Program-made: the position numbers and the translations under genes
The notes under the pieces: generated by a model
Told to the model about the DNA's origin: nothing
Databases searched by the model: none
What the model saw: only the letters and a program-made list of their open reading frames with translations
Shown: positions 16,279 through 25,179 of the stretch, one piece after another
Layout: every line of letters begins with the position of its first letter
How positions within the stretch are numbered: the first letter of the stretch is position 1
Source of the DNA: Pseudomonas jessenii
GTDB taxonomy: Bacteria > Pseudomonadota > Gammaproteobacteria > Pseudomonadales > Pseudomonadaceae
Direction of reading: 5' to 3'
NCBI RefSeq assembly: GCF_002236115.1
Contig: NZ_NIWT01000008.1
Location: forward strand, 302,421-366,420
DNA: 64,000 nucleotides

Positions 16279-16593
16279 TCAGAGCCACCAGCGCAGCAAA
16301 AAGAAGAAGCCCATGCTCAACAGCATGCTGAGCAACGTATTGCGCGTGTAGAGCACCAGCCCGACCGCCACCAGCGAGCTGATCAGATAGGGATTGTCCC
16401 AGTGCAGATTCAGCTGTTTTTCCGGCATGAACACAATCGGCCCGCAGATGGCGGTCAACATGCCCGGTACGGCAAACCCGAGGAACTGCCGGGCATTGCT
16501 GCTCAAGCGTAGCGGCAGTCGCGGTTCCAGAAAAACATAGCGGTTGAGGAACACCAACACGCCCATTCCGATAATCACTGCCCAGACCATCAT
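16279..16593 (-). CDS. AzlD-family branched-chain amino acid exporter small subunit
   Basis: A 104-aa membrane protein with about three to four hydrophobic segments (MVWAVIIGMGVLVFL; FLGFAVPGMLTAICGPIVF; LISSLVAVGLVLY; TLLSMLLSMGFFFLL). This is the AzlD/YgaH layout, and it pairs with the AzlC protein as a two-component amino-acid exporter in the inner membrane. Its start overlaps the azlC stop by four bases, so translation is coupled. Substrate is inferred from family knowledge (valine, leucine, possibly others). Confidence 0.85.
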   Translation of the reverse strand: MMVWAVIIGMGVLVFLNRYVFLEPRLPLRLSSNARQFLGFAVPGMLTAICGPIVFMPEKQLNLHWDNPYLISSLVAVGLVLYTRNTLLSMLLSMGFFFLLRWWL

Positions 16594-17288
16594 GTGCGTC
16601 CACCGTAGAATTTATTGCAGACAAACCCGGCGGTCATGCCCGCCAGCCCCGACAGCACCAGCGCCGAGCCCCATTGCCAGTAGCTGAACAGCACCGAGCA
16701 GAACAGCGACACCGCCACGCACACCACGGTCGGCACATTGCGCACCACCGGGGTGATCAGGGCGATGAAGGTCGCCGCGATGGAGAAATCCAGGCCCAGG
16801 TGTTCAAGACCGGGAATGCTGCTGCCGAGCACAATGCCCGCCAGGGTGAACAGGTTCCAGGCGATGTAGAACGTCAGGCCCACGCCCAGGGCGAACCAGC
16901 GGTTGAACTGCTGTTTGTCGTGCTGGCTGGTCAGGGCGAACAACTCATCGGTGAGCAAGAACCCCAGGCCCGCGCGCCAGCGCCCCGGCAATGGCGAAAT
17001 CACCGAGCGCATGCTCATCCCGTAGAGCAAATGCTGGGAGGTCAGCAGCAGTGTGGTCAGCAAGATCGAAAAAATCCCGGCACCGCCCTTGAGCATGCCG
17101 ATGGCCACCAGTTGCGCGGCACCGGCAAACACAATGCTCGACAGGCCCTGGCCTTGCAGGGGCGTGAGGTTGGCTTCGATGGCCATGGAACCGGCCAGCA
17201 AGCCCCAGGGCGCGGTGGCCAGGGACAACGGCATGATCGCCGCTGCGCCGCGCAAAAAGGCACTGCGCGGCATGATTGAGTTGGACAT
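16590..17288 (-). CDS. AzlC-family branched-chain amino acid exporter large subunit
   Basis: A 232-aa inner-membrane protein with several hydrophobic spans, starting with AAAIMPLSLATAPWGLLAGSMA, the conserved AzlC/YgaZ N-terminus, followed by LTPLQGQGLSSIVFAGAAQLVAIGML. It is the channel partner of the downstream AzlD protein. First gene of a two-gene operon on the minus strand. No regulator lies next to it; the neighbour is a divergent diguanylate cyclase. Confidence 0.88.
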   Translation of the reverse strand: MSNSIMPRSAFLRGAAAIMPLSLATAPWGLLAGSMAIEANLTPLQGQGLSSIVFAGAAQLVAIGMLKGGAGIFSILLTTLLLTSQHLLYGMSMRSVISPLPGRWRAGLGFLLTDELFALTSQHDKQQFNRWFALGVGLTFYIAWNLFTLAGIVLGSSIPGLEHLGLDFSIAATFIALITPVVRNVPTVVCVAVSLFCSVLFSYWQWGSALVLSGLAGMTAGFVCNKFYGGRT

Positions 17289-17455
17289 AACGTTCTACAG
17301 ACAGGGATAGACCCCAGACTGTGCCAGCAGTCGCGGCCGAAGGCTTGAACAATCTTGCTCACTGATACTTGGCGTGCCATTCATCGGCTGCCCGCTTGAT
17401 TCGCCAAAGTGCTAGCAACATGATGGCCCTGCATTTTCATCGGGGCAGGCCCTTC

Positions 17456-18391
17456 ATGAGTTCAGTGGAAACCGACAGCGACGTTTATAAAACCCTGCTT
17501 GAATCGACCCGGGCGATTCCCTGGCGCATCGACTGGAAAACCATGACGTTCAGCTACATCGGGCCACAGATCGAAGAACTGCTGGGCTGGAAACAGCACA
17601 GCTGGGCGTCGGTCAATGACTGGGTCGAGCGCATGCATCCGGATGACCGCGACTACGTGATGGACTTCTGCGTCTCGCAATCGCGCGCCGGTATCGATCA
17701 CGAGGCCGACTATCGCGCACTCACCGAAAGCGGTGAGTACGTCTGGATCCGCGATGTGGTGCATGTGGTGCGCAAGGACGGCGAAGTCGAGGCGCTGGTA
17801 GGTTTCATGTTCGATATCAGCGAGCGCAAGAAAACCGAAGAGCACCTGATCCGCCTGCAAAAGCAGCTTGAAGAGTATTCCTTCCAGGACGGCCTGACCG
17901 GCATCGCCAACCGGCGCATGTTCGACACCGTGCTGGAGCGCGAGTGGAACAATGCCCAGCGCACCGGCTTGCCGTTGTCGGTGATCGTGCTGGATATCGA
18001 CTACTTCAAGCAGTACAACGACCATTACGGCCACATCAAGGGCGACGAATGCCTGCGCCGCGTTGCGCAAACCTTGTCCCTGGCGGCGAACCGGCCACGG
18101 GATTTCATTGCGCGGATCGGCGGTGAAGAGTTTGTCTGGCTGCTGCCGGAAACCGATGCCGAGTCAGCGCGGCTGGTGGCGCACAAGTGCCTGCACCTGA
18201 TTCGTCAGCAGCAGATCCCCCATGAATTCTCGAACGTGTCGAAGCTGCTGAGTATCAGCCTCGGCGTCGGCACCACCCTGGCGTCGATGCACGCGACGGC
18301 CCTGGAATTTGTCGAACAGGTCGATCATCTGCTGTACAAGGCCAAGCACAATGGCCGAATGCGCGCCGAGTACGCTGATTTTCGTGATTGA
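17456..18391 (+). CDS. PAS-GGDEF diguanylate cyclase
   Basis: About 311 aa from the ATG at 17456. A PAS/PAC domain (residues 15-125; IPWRIDWKTMTFSYIGPQIEELLGW, then GFMFDISERKK) is joined by a coiled coil to a GGDEF domain. The active site reads GGEEF and is preceded by the product-binding I-site RxxD at the correct five-residue distance (RPRD-FIARI-GGEEF), so it should be an active c-di-GMP synthase with feedback inhibition. No membrane span is seen, so it is cytoplasmic. Upstream ATGs at 17369 and 17420 lack ribosome sites. The PAS ligand is unknown. Confidence 0.88.
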   Translation: MSSVETDSDVYKTLLESTRAIPWRIDWKTMTFSYIGPQIEELLGWKQHSWASVNDWVERMHPDDRDYVMDFCVSQSRAGIDHEADYRALTESGEYVWIRDVVHVVRKDGEVEALVGFMFDISERKKTEEHLIRLQKQLEEYSFQDGLTGIANRRMFDTVLEREWNNAQRTGLPLSVIVLDIDYFKQYNDHYGHIKGDECLRRVAQTLSLAANRPRDFIARIGGEEFVWLLPETDAESARLVAHKCLHLIRQQQIPHEFSNVSKLLSISLGVGTTLASMHATALEFVEQVDHLLYKAKHNGRMRAEYADFRD

Positions 18392-18676
18392 CAAACGGCG
18401 CGCCGGCTTTTAAAACTGGACGCCTCACTCAGGGTGTAAGCAAGTATGTCCGCAACCTTCAATCTCGACTCTTCCGTCATTGGCTTGATTGCCAAGGCGC
18501 AAGGTTGCGTTGCGCACGCCCTCAAATCGAAGAAACAGTCGCTCATGTGACCGGGGCGCGCTGTCCCGTCAGATGAGCTGACAGGACATTGAGCGCGACG
18601 GACCACCCTCCCCTTGCTTACTCTCCTTCCATGCCCCTGACGGTGACGAAATCGGTCAACCATCAGGAGAAAGTGC
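18392..18676. other. Intergenic region with a possible 34-aa reading frame
   Basis: This 285-bp gap precedes a DapA-like gene. A short plus-strand frame (18446-18550, starting MSATFNLDSSVIGLIAKAQG) has only a weak ribosome site, so I do not call it a gene. No tRNA, REP or convincing terminator was seen. Confidence 0.4.
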
Positions 18677-19552
18677 ATGTCAGCGTTTCAAGGTATCTGG
18701 GTTCCACTGGTCACACCATTCCACAACGGCGCCATCGATTTTGTCGGCTTGCGCCGGCTGGTCAGCCATCTGCTGGAAAAAGGTGTCGACGGTCTCATCG
18801 TTTGCGGCACCACCGGCGAACCGGCCGCGATGGGCAAGCATGAGCAACTGGCGGTGCTTGATGCGGTGCTGGAACTGGCGCCGGCGCAACAGGTGGTCAT
18901 GGGCCTGGCCGGTAACAACCTGACCGAGTTGTTGCAGTTCCAGAGCGAGATCCTCAAGCGCCCGGTGGCTGGCCTGCTGGTGCCGGCACCGTATTACATC
19001 CGCCCTTCTCAGGCCGGCCTCGAAGCGTTTTTCCGCACGGTCGCCGATGCCTCCAGCGTACCGCTGATTCTCTACGACATCCCATACCGTACCGGCGTGG
19101 CCTTCGAACAGGCGACCCTGCTCAACATCGTCGCCCACGAGCGGATCGTCGCCATCAAGGATTGCGGCGGTAATTTTTCCAACACCCTCGCCTTGCTCAA
19201 CAGCGGCCTTGTCGACGTGCTGTGCGGCGAAGACAACCAGATCTTCAATGCCCTGTGCCTGGGCGCCAAAGGTGCGATTGCCGCGTCGGCGCATGTCCGT
19301 CCCGAACTGTTCGTACAACTACACCGACAGATCCGCGACAACCAATTGGCCGAGGGCCGCGCCACGTTTTTCCGTTTGCTGCCGCTGATCAACAGCCTGT
19401 TCCTGGAGCCCAACCCGGCCCCGGTGAAAACCGCGCTGGCCCTGCAAGGCTTGATCGGTGACGAACTGCGCGCGCCCATGCAACGCAGCAGTGAACCGAT
19501 GACCGAGCGTTTGAAGGGTGTGCTCAGCACATTGGGCCGCGACAATCGATAG
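18677..19552 (+). CDS. DapA-like (dihydrodipicolinate synthase / N-acetylneuraminate lyase family) aldolase
   Basis: A 291-aa TIM-barrel class I aldolase. GTTGE carries T45 and T46, with Y133 and the Schiff-base K161 (IKDCGG), at the same positions as in E. coli DapA. The reaction joins or splits pyruvate and an aldehyde. A biosynthetic DapA would usually sit near bamC/nlpB and purC, and that context is absent here, so this may be a second copy or a related aldolase. GGAG lies seven bases before the ATG. It stands alone, 60 bp before a DUF2784 gene. Confidence 0.85.
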   Translation: MSAFQGIWVPLVTPFHNGAIDFVGLRRLVSHLLEKGVDGLIVCGTTGEPAAMGKHEQLAVLDAVLELAPAQQVVMGLAGNNLTELLQFQSEILKRPVAGLLVPAPYYIRPSQAGLEAFFRTVADASSVPLILYDIPYRTGVAFEQATLLNIVAHERIVAIKDCGGNFSNTLALLNSGLVDVLCGEDNQIFNALCLGAKGAIAASAHVRPELFVQLHRQIRDNQLAEGRATFFRLLPLINSLFLEPNPAPVKTALALQGLIGDELRAPMQRSSEPMTERLKGVLSTLGRDNR

Positions 19553-19612
19553 AGCACCGGCCCGCGGCCCGAGTAACATGGAGCGATTCGTTCAGCCTTC
19601 AGGGGCACCGAC

Positions 19613-19975
19613 ATGCTGTACCGAATCGCCGCCGACGGGCTGATGCTGTTTCACTTGCTGTTCATCGTATTTGTGTTGTTCGGCGGGTTGCTGGTGCTCA
19701 AATGGCGCCACCTGATCTGGTGGCACCCGCCGGCCGCGCTGTGGGGTATGGCGGTGGAGTTCTTCCACCTGCCCTGCCCGCTGACCGACTGGGAAAACCG
19801 CATGCGCCATGAAGCCGGGCAAACCGGCTATGGCGGAGGATTCATCGAGCACTACATTTGGCCGGTGATTTACCCGGCGGGGCTGACGCCCGGCATTCAG
19901 TTGGGATTGGGCGCCGTGGTGTTGCTGATCAACGTGCTGATCTATCTTCGGTTGATCAAGCGATGGGCTGCCTGA
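19613..19975 (+). CDS. DUF2784 membrane protein
   Basis: A 120-aa membrane protein with about three hydrophobic spans (LMLFHLLFIVFVLFGGLLVL; the middle ALWGMAVEFFHLPCPLT; IQLGLGAVVLLINVLIYL). The signature CPLTDWENRMR followed by GYGGGFIEHYIWPVIYP is typical of DUF2784. The family is often near envelope genes but has no known function. It follows the aldolase on the same strand by 60 bp and may be co-transcribed. It is convergent with the diguanylate cyclase at 19995. Confidence 0.85.
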   Translation: MLYRIAADGLMLFHLLFIVFVLFGGLLVLKWRHLIWWHPPAALWGMAVEFFHLPCPLTDWENRMRHEAGQTGYGGGFIEHYIWPVIYPAGLTPGIQLGLGAVVLLINVLIYLRLIKRWAA

Positions 19976-19994
19976 TCTTCAACCAGCCCGACGT

Positions 19995-21539
19995 TCAGTT
20001 GGCAATCACGCTCATGTTCCGCCCACTGGCCTTGGCCACGTACAGCGCCTTGTCTGCCGCACCAATCAGGTCTTCGGGGCGGACCTGGGACGCGGCATTG
20101 CTGGCACAGACGCCGACACTGACGGTCACGATGCCTTCCGGGCTGTCACTGTGGGCAATGTCGGCCTGCAGTACCGCACGGCGGATTTTCTCCGCCACCA
20201 GAAATGCCCCCACGTAGTCGCTGCCGGGCAGCACCACGGCAAACTCTTCGCCACCATAGCGGGCGGCCAGGTCACCGGGACGCTTGATGCTGTTCGTGAT
20301 GATCGCACTGACCTTGCGCAAACACTCGTCACCGGCCAGGTGGCCGTAGCAGTCGTTGAACGGTTTGAAATGGTCGACATCAATCATCAACAGCGCCAAT
20401 TCGGACTGGCTGCGTCGGGCACGCCCCATTTCGGCATCGATGAAAGCGTCGAGCTGACGGCGGTTGGCCAGTCCCGTCAGCGCGTCCTTGAGGGCCAGGC
20501 CTTCGAGGTTGCGATTGACCTCCAGGAGCTTGTCCTGGGTGTCCAGCAACTCGACCTGCACCAGATTCTGCTGCCTCATCAGCTTGATAAGCCGAAACCC
20601 CAGTACCCCGAGAAAACTCAGCAACAGCGCGACGATACCGGCGCTGAGCAGCGTCTCCTTGCGCCAGCTGCCGAGCACTTCATCCTTGTTCACCGCGGTA
20701 AAAACGATCAGCGGATAACCCTCGACCCGGCGATAGCCCGTCACCCGCTCGACACCGTCAACGATCGACCTGAGCGTGGCCGTACCCGCGTCGCCCTTGG
20801 GCAACAACTCGTTGAACAACGGGCTCTTGGCGAGGCTGGAACCGATCTCCGCTTCCTTGAAGGGCCTGCGAATGACAATGCGGGCATTGTCGCCGATCAG
20901 GTTGATCACGCCGTTACTGCCCATGTCGATGCTGTCGTAGAGCTGCAGGAAATGGCTGAGGTAAATCGTCGCCACCGCCACCCCGGCAAAGCTGCCGTCG
21001 GGATGATTGAACCGGCGCGAAACCGTCATGATCCATTCACCGCTCGAACGGCTCTTGATCGACGGCCCGATGTGCGGCCCACGGCTGGGGTTATCGCGAT
21101 GGAAGGTAAAGTATTCGCGGTCGGAATTGTTGACGCCGGTTTGGCCGGCGCCGTTGGAATTGGCGATCCATTGCCCTTTTTCGTCGAAAACGAACACGCC
21201 ATGGAGCTGACTCAACTCACTGCGCTGGGCATTGAGCAATGCCGGCAGCCGGGATTGATCCACACCCTCGTGCTCCAGCCGATCGACCAGGGTGAACAAC
21301 AGTGTGTCGGCCTGCTTGATCGTTGCCTGCGCTTGCGATGCCAAGGTCTGCGCAAGGTTGGACATCGTCACTTCCTTGTCATGCAGGTAGTACTGGCGCG
21401 AGCTCCAGGCTTCCCAGATCACGATAGCCACCATCGACAGGCACACTGCGAGCAGCAGGATCACCGCCGAGCGAACCTTGAGCCGGGGCACCGCTGGCCG
21501 GAGCATTTCAATATGATCGTTGATCGATGGATGTACCAT
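19995..21539 (-). CDS. Membrane diguanylate cyclase with periplasmic cache-type sensor
   Basis: A 514-aa protein. A first membrane helix (VILLLAVCLSMVAIVIW, about residues 27-43) is followed by a periplasmic sensor region of about 250 residues (REYFTFHRDNPSRGPHIGP is a dCache-like signature). A second helix (LLSAGIVALLLSFLGVLGF, near residue 300) leads to a coiled coil and a C-terminal GGDEF domain. The active site is GGEEF with an I-site RxxD five residues upstream (RPGD-LAARY). It is therefore a probable c-di-GMP synthase sensing an external ligand. Start at 21539 follows AGGGAG. Confidence 0.9.
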   Translation of the reverse strand: MVHPSINDHIEMLRPAVPRLKVRSAVILLLAVCLSMVAIVIWEAWSSRQYYLHDKEVTMSNLAQTLASQAQATIKQADTLLFTLVDRLEHEGVDQSRLPALLNAQRSELSQLHGVFVFDEKGQWIANSNGAGQTGVNNSDREYFTFHRDNPSRGPHIGPSIKSRSSGEWIMTVSRRFNHPDGSFAGVAVATIYLSHFLQLYDSIDMGSNGVINLIGDNARIVIRRPFKEAEIGSSLAKSPLFNELLPKGDAGTATLRSIVDGVERVTGYRRVEGYPLIVFTAVNKDEVLGSWRKETLLSAGIVALLLSFLGVLGFRLIKLMRQQNLVQVELLDTQDKLLEVNRNLEGLALKDALTGLANRRQLDAFIDAEMGRARRSQSELALLMIDVDHFKPFNDCYGHLAGDECLRKVSAIITNSIKRPGDLAARYGGEEFAVVLPGSDYVGAFLVAEKIRRAVLQADIAHSDSPEGIVTVSVGVCASNAASQVRPEDLIGAADKALYVAKASGRNMSVIAN

Positions 21540-21623
21540 GCTGCTCCCTGATTGTCTGTGACAGGGCGATTCTTCCTGATCGCCTCTTTTGCTGACTATG
21601 CCTGATACAGGCTCGCAATGATG

Positions 21624-22151
21624 TTAGCGCGACGCCTGCTTTACCGCCTCCAGCCACGCCGGATCCAGCCGCGTCTGTTCGGTGTCGATGCCCAGCGCTT
21701 GCATTCGTTCCTTGTGCTGATCCATTTCGCGGAGAAACTGGCCGTGGTCGCTGGAGTTGCCATCGAGTTGATGCATCTGGTTCAACCCCAAATGGTAGAA
21801 ACGCAACAGCTTCATCGCAACCGGATCGCCCTTTTCCACGGCCGTCGTTACATGATGCATGACATTGGTAACGCTCATCAGGCTGCGCTTGAGTTGCCAA
21901 CTGTAGACCGCCGGCGCCATCCATTCCTGGCGCCAGAACACCTTGCGCATCAACGCTGCCATCGCCAGCACCGCAACGAACACGCCACCGGCATTGAAGC
22001 GCAGATTGTCGCCTCCCGGCGTGCCGAACAGAGCCACCGCCGCCGTGGACAGCACCATCGCCAGCGCCAGAAAGATCAGGGCAATGATGATCGTGCTGCG
22101 CCGTGTCTGTTGCCGGTAGGTCTGGGCGTTCATCGGCTGGATTTCGAACAT
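21624..22151 (-). CDS. DUF3087 membrane protein
   Basis: A 175-aa protein from the ATG at 22151 (MFEIQPMNAQTYRQQTRRST), preceded by AGGAAA. Two hydrophobic helices follow (IIIALIFLALAMVLSTAAVALF and FNAGGVFVAVLAMAALMRK). The C-terminal half is soluble and charged (LLRFYHLGLNQMHQLDGN). This matches the DUF3087 group of Pseudomonas inner-membrane proteins with unknown function. Longer upstream frames are not supported by a ribosome site. Confidence 0.75.
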   Translation of the reverse strand: MFEIQPMNAQTYRQQTRRSTIIIALIFLALAMVLSTAAVALFGTPGGDNLRFNAGGVFVAVLAMAALMRKVFWRQEWMAPAVYSWQLKRSLMSVTNVMHHVTTAVEKGDPVAMKLLRFYHLGLNQMHQLDGNSSDHGQFLREMDQHKERMQALGIDTEQTRLDPAWLEAVKQASR

Positions 22152-22384
22152 TGCGTCGGGTTTCCTGAGCTTCAATGGTAAAAAGGGGTTTGAGGCAAAA
22201 AGACTGCGGGCCATTATCGCCTCTGCGCGGGATTTAGCTATGCTGGGGCCCCTTTTCATCTTTTCATCGTCAAGCGGGGACATGGCGAGACTGCGCAGTT
22301 CGTGCCATCTTCTTTCATGAGTACACATTATTCGGATGCCATTCGTTGTTGTTGTGTGAATGACATCGTTTTAAGGATCATTGA

Positions 22385-23758
22385 ATGACCCAACGCCAAG
22401 TTATCAACGCCTCCGTCAGTCCCAAAGGCAGCCTGGAAACACTCTCGCAACGGGAAGTCCAGCAACTGAGCGAAGCCGGTTCCGGCAGCACCTACACCCT
22501 CTTCCGCCAGTGCGCCCTGGCCATCCTCAACACCGGCGCCCATGTCGACAACGCCAAGACCATCCTTGAAGCCTACAAGGATTTTGAAATCCGCATTCAC
22601 CAGCAGGACCGTGGCGTGCGCCTGGAACTTCTGAACGCCCCGGCCGACGCCTTCGTCGACGGTGAAATGATCGCCAGCACCCGGGAAATGCTGTTCAGCG
22701 CCCTGCGTGACATCGTCTACACCGAAAACGAACTCGACAGCCAACGCATCGACCTGAGCAGCTCCCAGGGCATCAGCGATTACGTCTTCCACCTGCTGCG
22801 CAACGCCCGCACCCTGCGCCCTGGCGTCGAGCCGAAGATCGTGGTGTGTTGGGGCGGGCACTCGATCAACACCGAAGAATACAAATACACCAAGAAAGTC
22901 GGCCACGAACTGGGCCTGCGCAGCCTGGACATCTGCACCGGTTGCGGCCCCGGCGTGATGAAAGGCCCGATGAAAGGCGCCACCATCGCCCACGCCAAGC
23001 AACGCATCCACGGCGGCCGCTACCTGGGCCTGACCGAACCCGGAATCATCGCCGCCGAGGCGCCGAACCCGATCGTCAACGAACTGGTGATCCTGCCGGA
23101 CATCGAAAAACGCCTGGAAGCCTTCGTCCGCGTCGGCCACGGCATCATCATCTTCCCGGGCGGCGCCGGTACGGCCGAAGAGTTCCTGTACCTGCTGGGC
23201 ATCCTGATGCACCCGGGCAATGAAGGCCTGCCCTTCCCGGTCATCCTCACCGGGCCGAAACACGCCGCACCGTACCTGGAACAACTGGACGCATTCGTCG
23301 GTGCGACCCTGGGCGAAACCGCCAAGCAGCACTACCAGATCATCATCGATGACCCGGCCGAAGTGGCGCGGCAGATGACCCAGGGTCTCAAGGCGGTCAA
23401 GCAGTTCCGCCGCGAGCGCAACGACGCGTTCCACTTCAACTGGCTGCTGAAAATCGACGAAGGCTTCCAGCGCCCGTTCGACCCGACCCACGAAAACATG
23501 GCCAACCTGAAACTGAGCCTCGACCTGCCGTCCCACGAACTGGCAGCGAACCTGCGCCGCGCGTTCTCCGGCATCGTCGCCGGCAACGTCAAGGACAAGG
23601 GCATCCGCCTGATCGAAGAACACGGGCCGTACCAGATCCGTGGCGACGCGGCGATCATGCAACCGCTGGACCTGCTGCTCAAAGCCTTCGTCGCCCAGCA
23701 CCGGATGAAACTGCCGGGCGGCGCGGCGTATGTGCCGTGTTACCGGGTGGTGGCATAA
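22385..23758 (+). CDS. ppnN: Nucleotide 5'-monophosphate nucleosidase PpnN (LOG family)
   Basis: A 457-aa protein matching PpnN (YgdH) in length and in all parts. The N-terminal domain begins TQRQVINASVSPKGSLETLSQREVQQL. The central LOG domain contains the catalytic-site motif PGGAGTAEE, and a C-terminal domain follows. It cleaves purine and pyrimidine NMPs to base plus ribose 5-phosphate, and in E. coli is activated by (p)ppGpp, adjusting nucleotide pools in stress. Single gene with an A-rich ribosome site (AAGGATC). Confidence 0.9.
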   Translation: MTQRQVINASVSPKGSLETLSQREVQQLSEAGSGSTYTLFRQCALAILNTGAHVDNAKTILEAYKDFEIRIHQQDRGVRLELLNAPADAFVDGEMIASTREMLFSALRDIVYTENELDSQRIDLSSSQGISDYVFHLLRNARTLRPGVEPKIVVCWGGHSINTEEYKYTKKVGHELGLRSLDICTGCGPGVMKGPMKGATIAHAKQRIHGGRYLGLTEPGIIAAEAPNPIVNELVILPDIEKRLEAFVRVGHGIIIFPGGAGTAEEFLYLLGILMHPGNEGLPFPVILTGPKHAAPYLEQLDAFVGATLGETAKQHYQIIIDDPAEVARQMTQGLKAVKQFRRERNDAFHFNWLLKIDEGFQRPFDPTHENMANLKLSLDLPSHELAANLRRAFSGIVAGNVKDKGIRLIEEHGPYQIRGDAAIMQPLDLLLKAFVAQHRMKLPGGAAYVPCYRVVA

Positions 23759-23796
23759 CCCTTTCGGTGTAATAACGCCGACATGAGCTTTACCGT

Positions 23797-23826
23797 CGCG
23801 AGCCGCAGTGAAAGCTGCGGTTCGCG
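23797..23826 (+). terminator. Hairpin after ppnN
   Basis: Stem GCGAGCCGCAG (23798-23808) with CTGCGGTTCGC (23815-23825) around a six-base loop. No T-run follows, so it may end ppnN weakly or form part of the 5' leader of the NUDIX gene. Confidence 0.4.
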
Positions 23827-23847
23827 GCACTCTATGGAAAGAAAAAA

Positions 23848-24288
23848 ATGCGCCAACGTAATTCCGCCAGACTGCTGGTGATCAATCCCTCGCAACAGGT
23901 TCTGCTGTTTCACTTCCAACACAAAAACGATGCCCTCGCTGGCCAAAGCCACTGGGCGACACCCGGTGGGGGGCTTGAGCAGGGTGAATCCTTTGAGGTT
24001 GCGGCGGTTCGTGAACTGTTTGAAGAGACGGGTTTACGCATCGACACGGTGGGTCCGAGCGTTGCAGAACGCAGTTTTCCGATGATGCTGCCAAGCGGCG
24101 AAACGGTGTTGTCCGTTGAGCGCTATTTCGTGGTTCGTACCGACAGTGAACACCTGTCCCGTGAGGGATGGACGGCTAACGAAGTCCGGGTAATGGCTGA
24201 CCATAAATGGTGGTCGGTGGCAGAGCTGCAAGAGACCCGAGAAACGGTGTGGCCGGAGCAGTTGATCACGATGCTGGAAAACGCCTGA
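23848..24288 (+). CDS. NUDIX hydrolase
   Basis: A 146-aa NUDIX protein. The Nudix box runs from Gly41 (G-x5-E47-x7-R55-E56-x2-E59-E60-x-G62-L63) and is complete. The N-terminus RNSARLLVINPSQQVLLFHF is the usual first strand pair. The C-terminal VRVMADHKWWSVAELQE is common in MutT/ADP-ribose-type members. Substrate unknown. It follows ppnN by 89 bp on the same strand, and a link to nucleotide clean-up is plausible. Confidence 0.85.
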   Translation: MRQRNSARLLVINPSQQVLLFHFQHKNDALAGQSHWATPGGGLEQGESFEVAAVRELFEETGLRIDTVGPSVAERSFPMMLPSGETVLSVERYFVVRTDSEHLSREGWTANEVRVMADHKWWSVAELQETRETVWPEQLITMLENA

Positions 24289-24311
24289 AGCGTGCAAGCG
24301 AACACAACCCC

Positions 24312-24444
24312 TGTGGCGAGGGGGCTTGCCCCCGTTCGGCTGCGCAGCAGTCGCAAATTCATCCAGCGCGGTCGGCCTGAAAAGCCGCATTGCCTGATTT
24401 TGAGGCCGCTGCGCAGCCCAACGGGGGCAAGCCCCCTCGCCACA
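24312..24444. repeat. Inverted repeat of a second intergenic-repeat class
   Basis: The arms CTGTGGCGAGGGGGCTTGCC and its mirror (GGGGGCAAGCCCCCTCGCCAC) enclose about 90 bp that carries GGCTGCGCAGC and CCGCTGCGCAGCC. The core differs from the GAGCGAGCTTGCTCGC class, so it is another REP-like family. It lies between the NUDIX gene and the DUF6124-like gene. Confidence 0.8.
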
Positions 24445-24456
24445 AAGGTTCTGTGT

Positions 24457-24780
24457 TTAGTCCAATGGGGCAACATTATCCAGAGCGCGGTTGACCGCCA
24501 GGTCCGCCAGCATGATCACCTGCTGGATACCCAACAGCATGCTGCGTTGCGGGCCGTCCAGAAACGTGGCGAAATCGCTGGCCATGACACTCGCCGAGGC
24601 CAGCGATTCACAGGCGTGGGCCAATAAACTTTCAGTGTCGATATCGGGTGCGATGATGAACATTGTGCTGGGGTTGTGGGGTGCGTTGTTTTTTAGAATG
24701 GCGGGTTTGAGATGCAAACCGGATGCACGTTGAGTGGTATCGGTTTCTGATTCGGGGGGATTGGGTGTGGGTTTGAACAT
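24457..24780 (-). CDS. Small DUF6124-like protein, copy A
   Basis: A 107-aa protein beginning MFKPTPNPPES and ending in a conserved helical half (MFIIAPDIDTESLLAHACES, then LLGIQQVIMLADLAVNRALDN). I assign it to the Pseudomonas DUF6124/DUF3077-type small proteins from memory, so the family name is tentative. It has no signal peptide or membrane span. The ATG at 24780 follows AGGAGC. A second copy lies at 47871-48137; the two share the start and the C-terminal half but differ in the linker. The leader just upstream may control translation. Confidence 0.75.
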   Translation of the reverse strand: MFKPTPNPPESETDTTQRASGLHLKPAILKNNAPHNPSTMFIIAPDIDTESLLAHACESLASASVMASDFATFLDGPQRSMLLGIQQVIMLADLAVNRALDNVAPLD

Positions 24781-24913
24781 GGTGGAGCTCCTGTAGAAAT
24801 TGGAGCCACCAAGACCTGTCGCTAAACAAGTAAGGGTGGCGACTGTACGAAGGTTAGCGAACCGGTTACAGGCAAACCCGGTAGACCCAAAGGTCTCCGA
24901 CGCACAGCCGCCA
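24781..24913 (-). promoter_or_regulatory. Candidate structured mRNA leader upstream of DUF6124-like gene, copy A
   Basis: On the minus strand a 5' arm TGGCGGCTGTGCG (24913-24901) can pair with CGTACAGTCGCCA (24849-24837), enclosing hairpins AGACC-TTTG-GGTCT (24896-24883) and GGGTT/AACCT (24879-24851). Downstream, GGTGGCTCC (24810-24802) can pair either with the SD region GGAG-CT-CCACC (24792-24781) or with GCCACC of the first helix. The choice would expose or cover the Shine-Dalgarno. Copy B at 48138-48270 has the same layout with compensatory changes. Confidence 0.55.
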
Positions 24914-25179
24914 TAATCAAATTGCAGGCATAGCAACGCATGCAATCAAGACTGGAGTGCTGGTGTCCCTGTAACTGTTCGGATCGCTAAATCCGGACGC
25001 TGAATTTGCAGCGACACGGAAACGATAAAGACCAGGCACAAGGCGCACAAGCCGGCAGATTCTGGCGTAGATGTAGGCAACGACGCAAGGCGGTGTAGCC
25101 TCACTCCTGGTCCTACAGCCGCCTCTGACATCCACAAATTCCTGTGGTGTGAGCCAAAGGATTATCGTTGGTTGTAAGA
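24914..25179. other. Conserved upstream part of the repeated DUF6124 unit, copy A
   Basis: No gene is seen. From about 25018 to 25097 the sequence (containing CAAGCCGGC, GATTCTGGCGTAG and CAACGACGCAAGGCGGTGT) is almost identical to 48361-48441. The promoter of the DUF6124-like gene probably lies here, but no clear -35/-10 pair could be fixed. Confidence 0.5.

Noticed and set aside
18446..18550. 34-aa frame before the DapA-like gene
   Set aside because: Weak ribosome site and no evidence of conservation; kept only as a note in the gap description.
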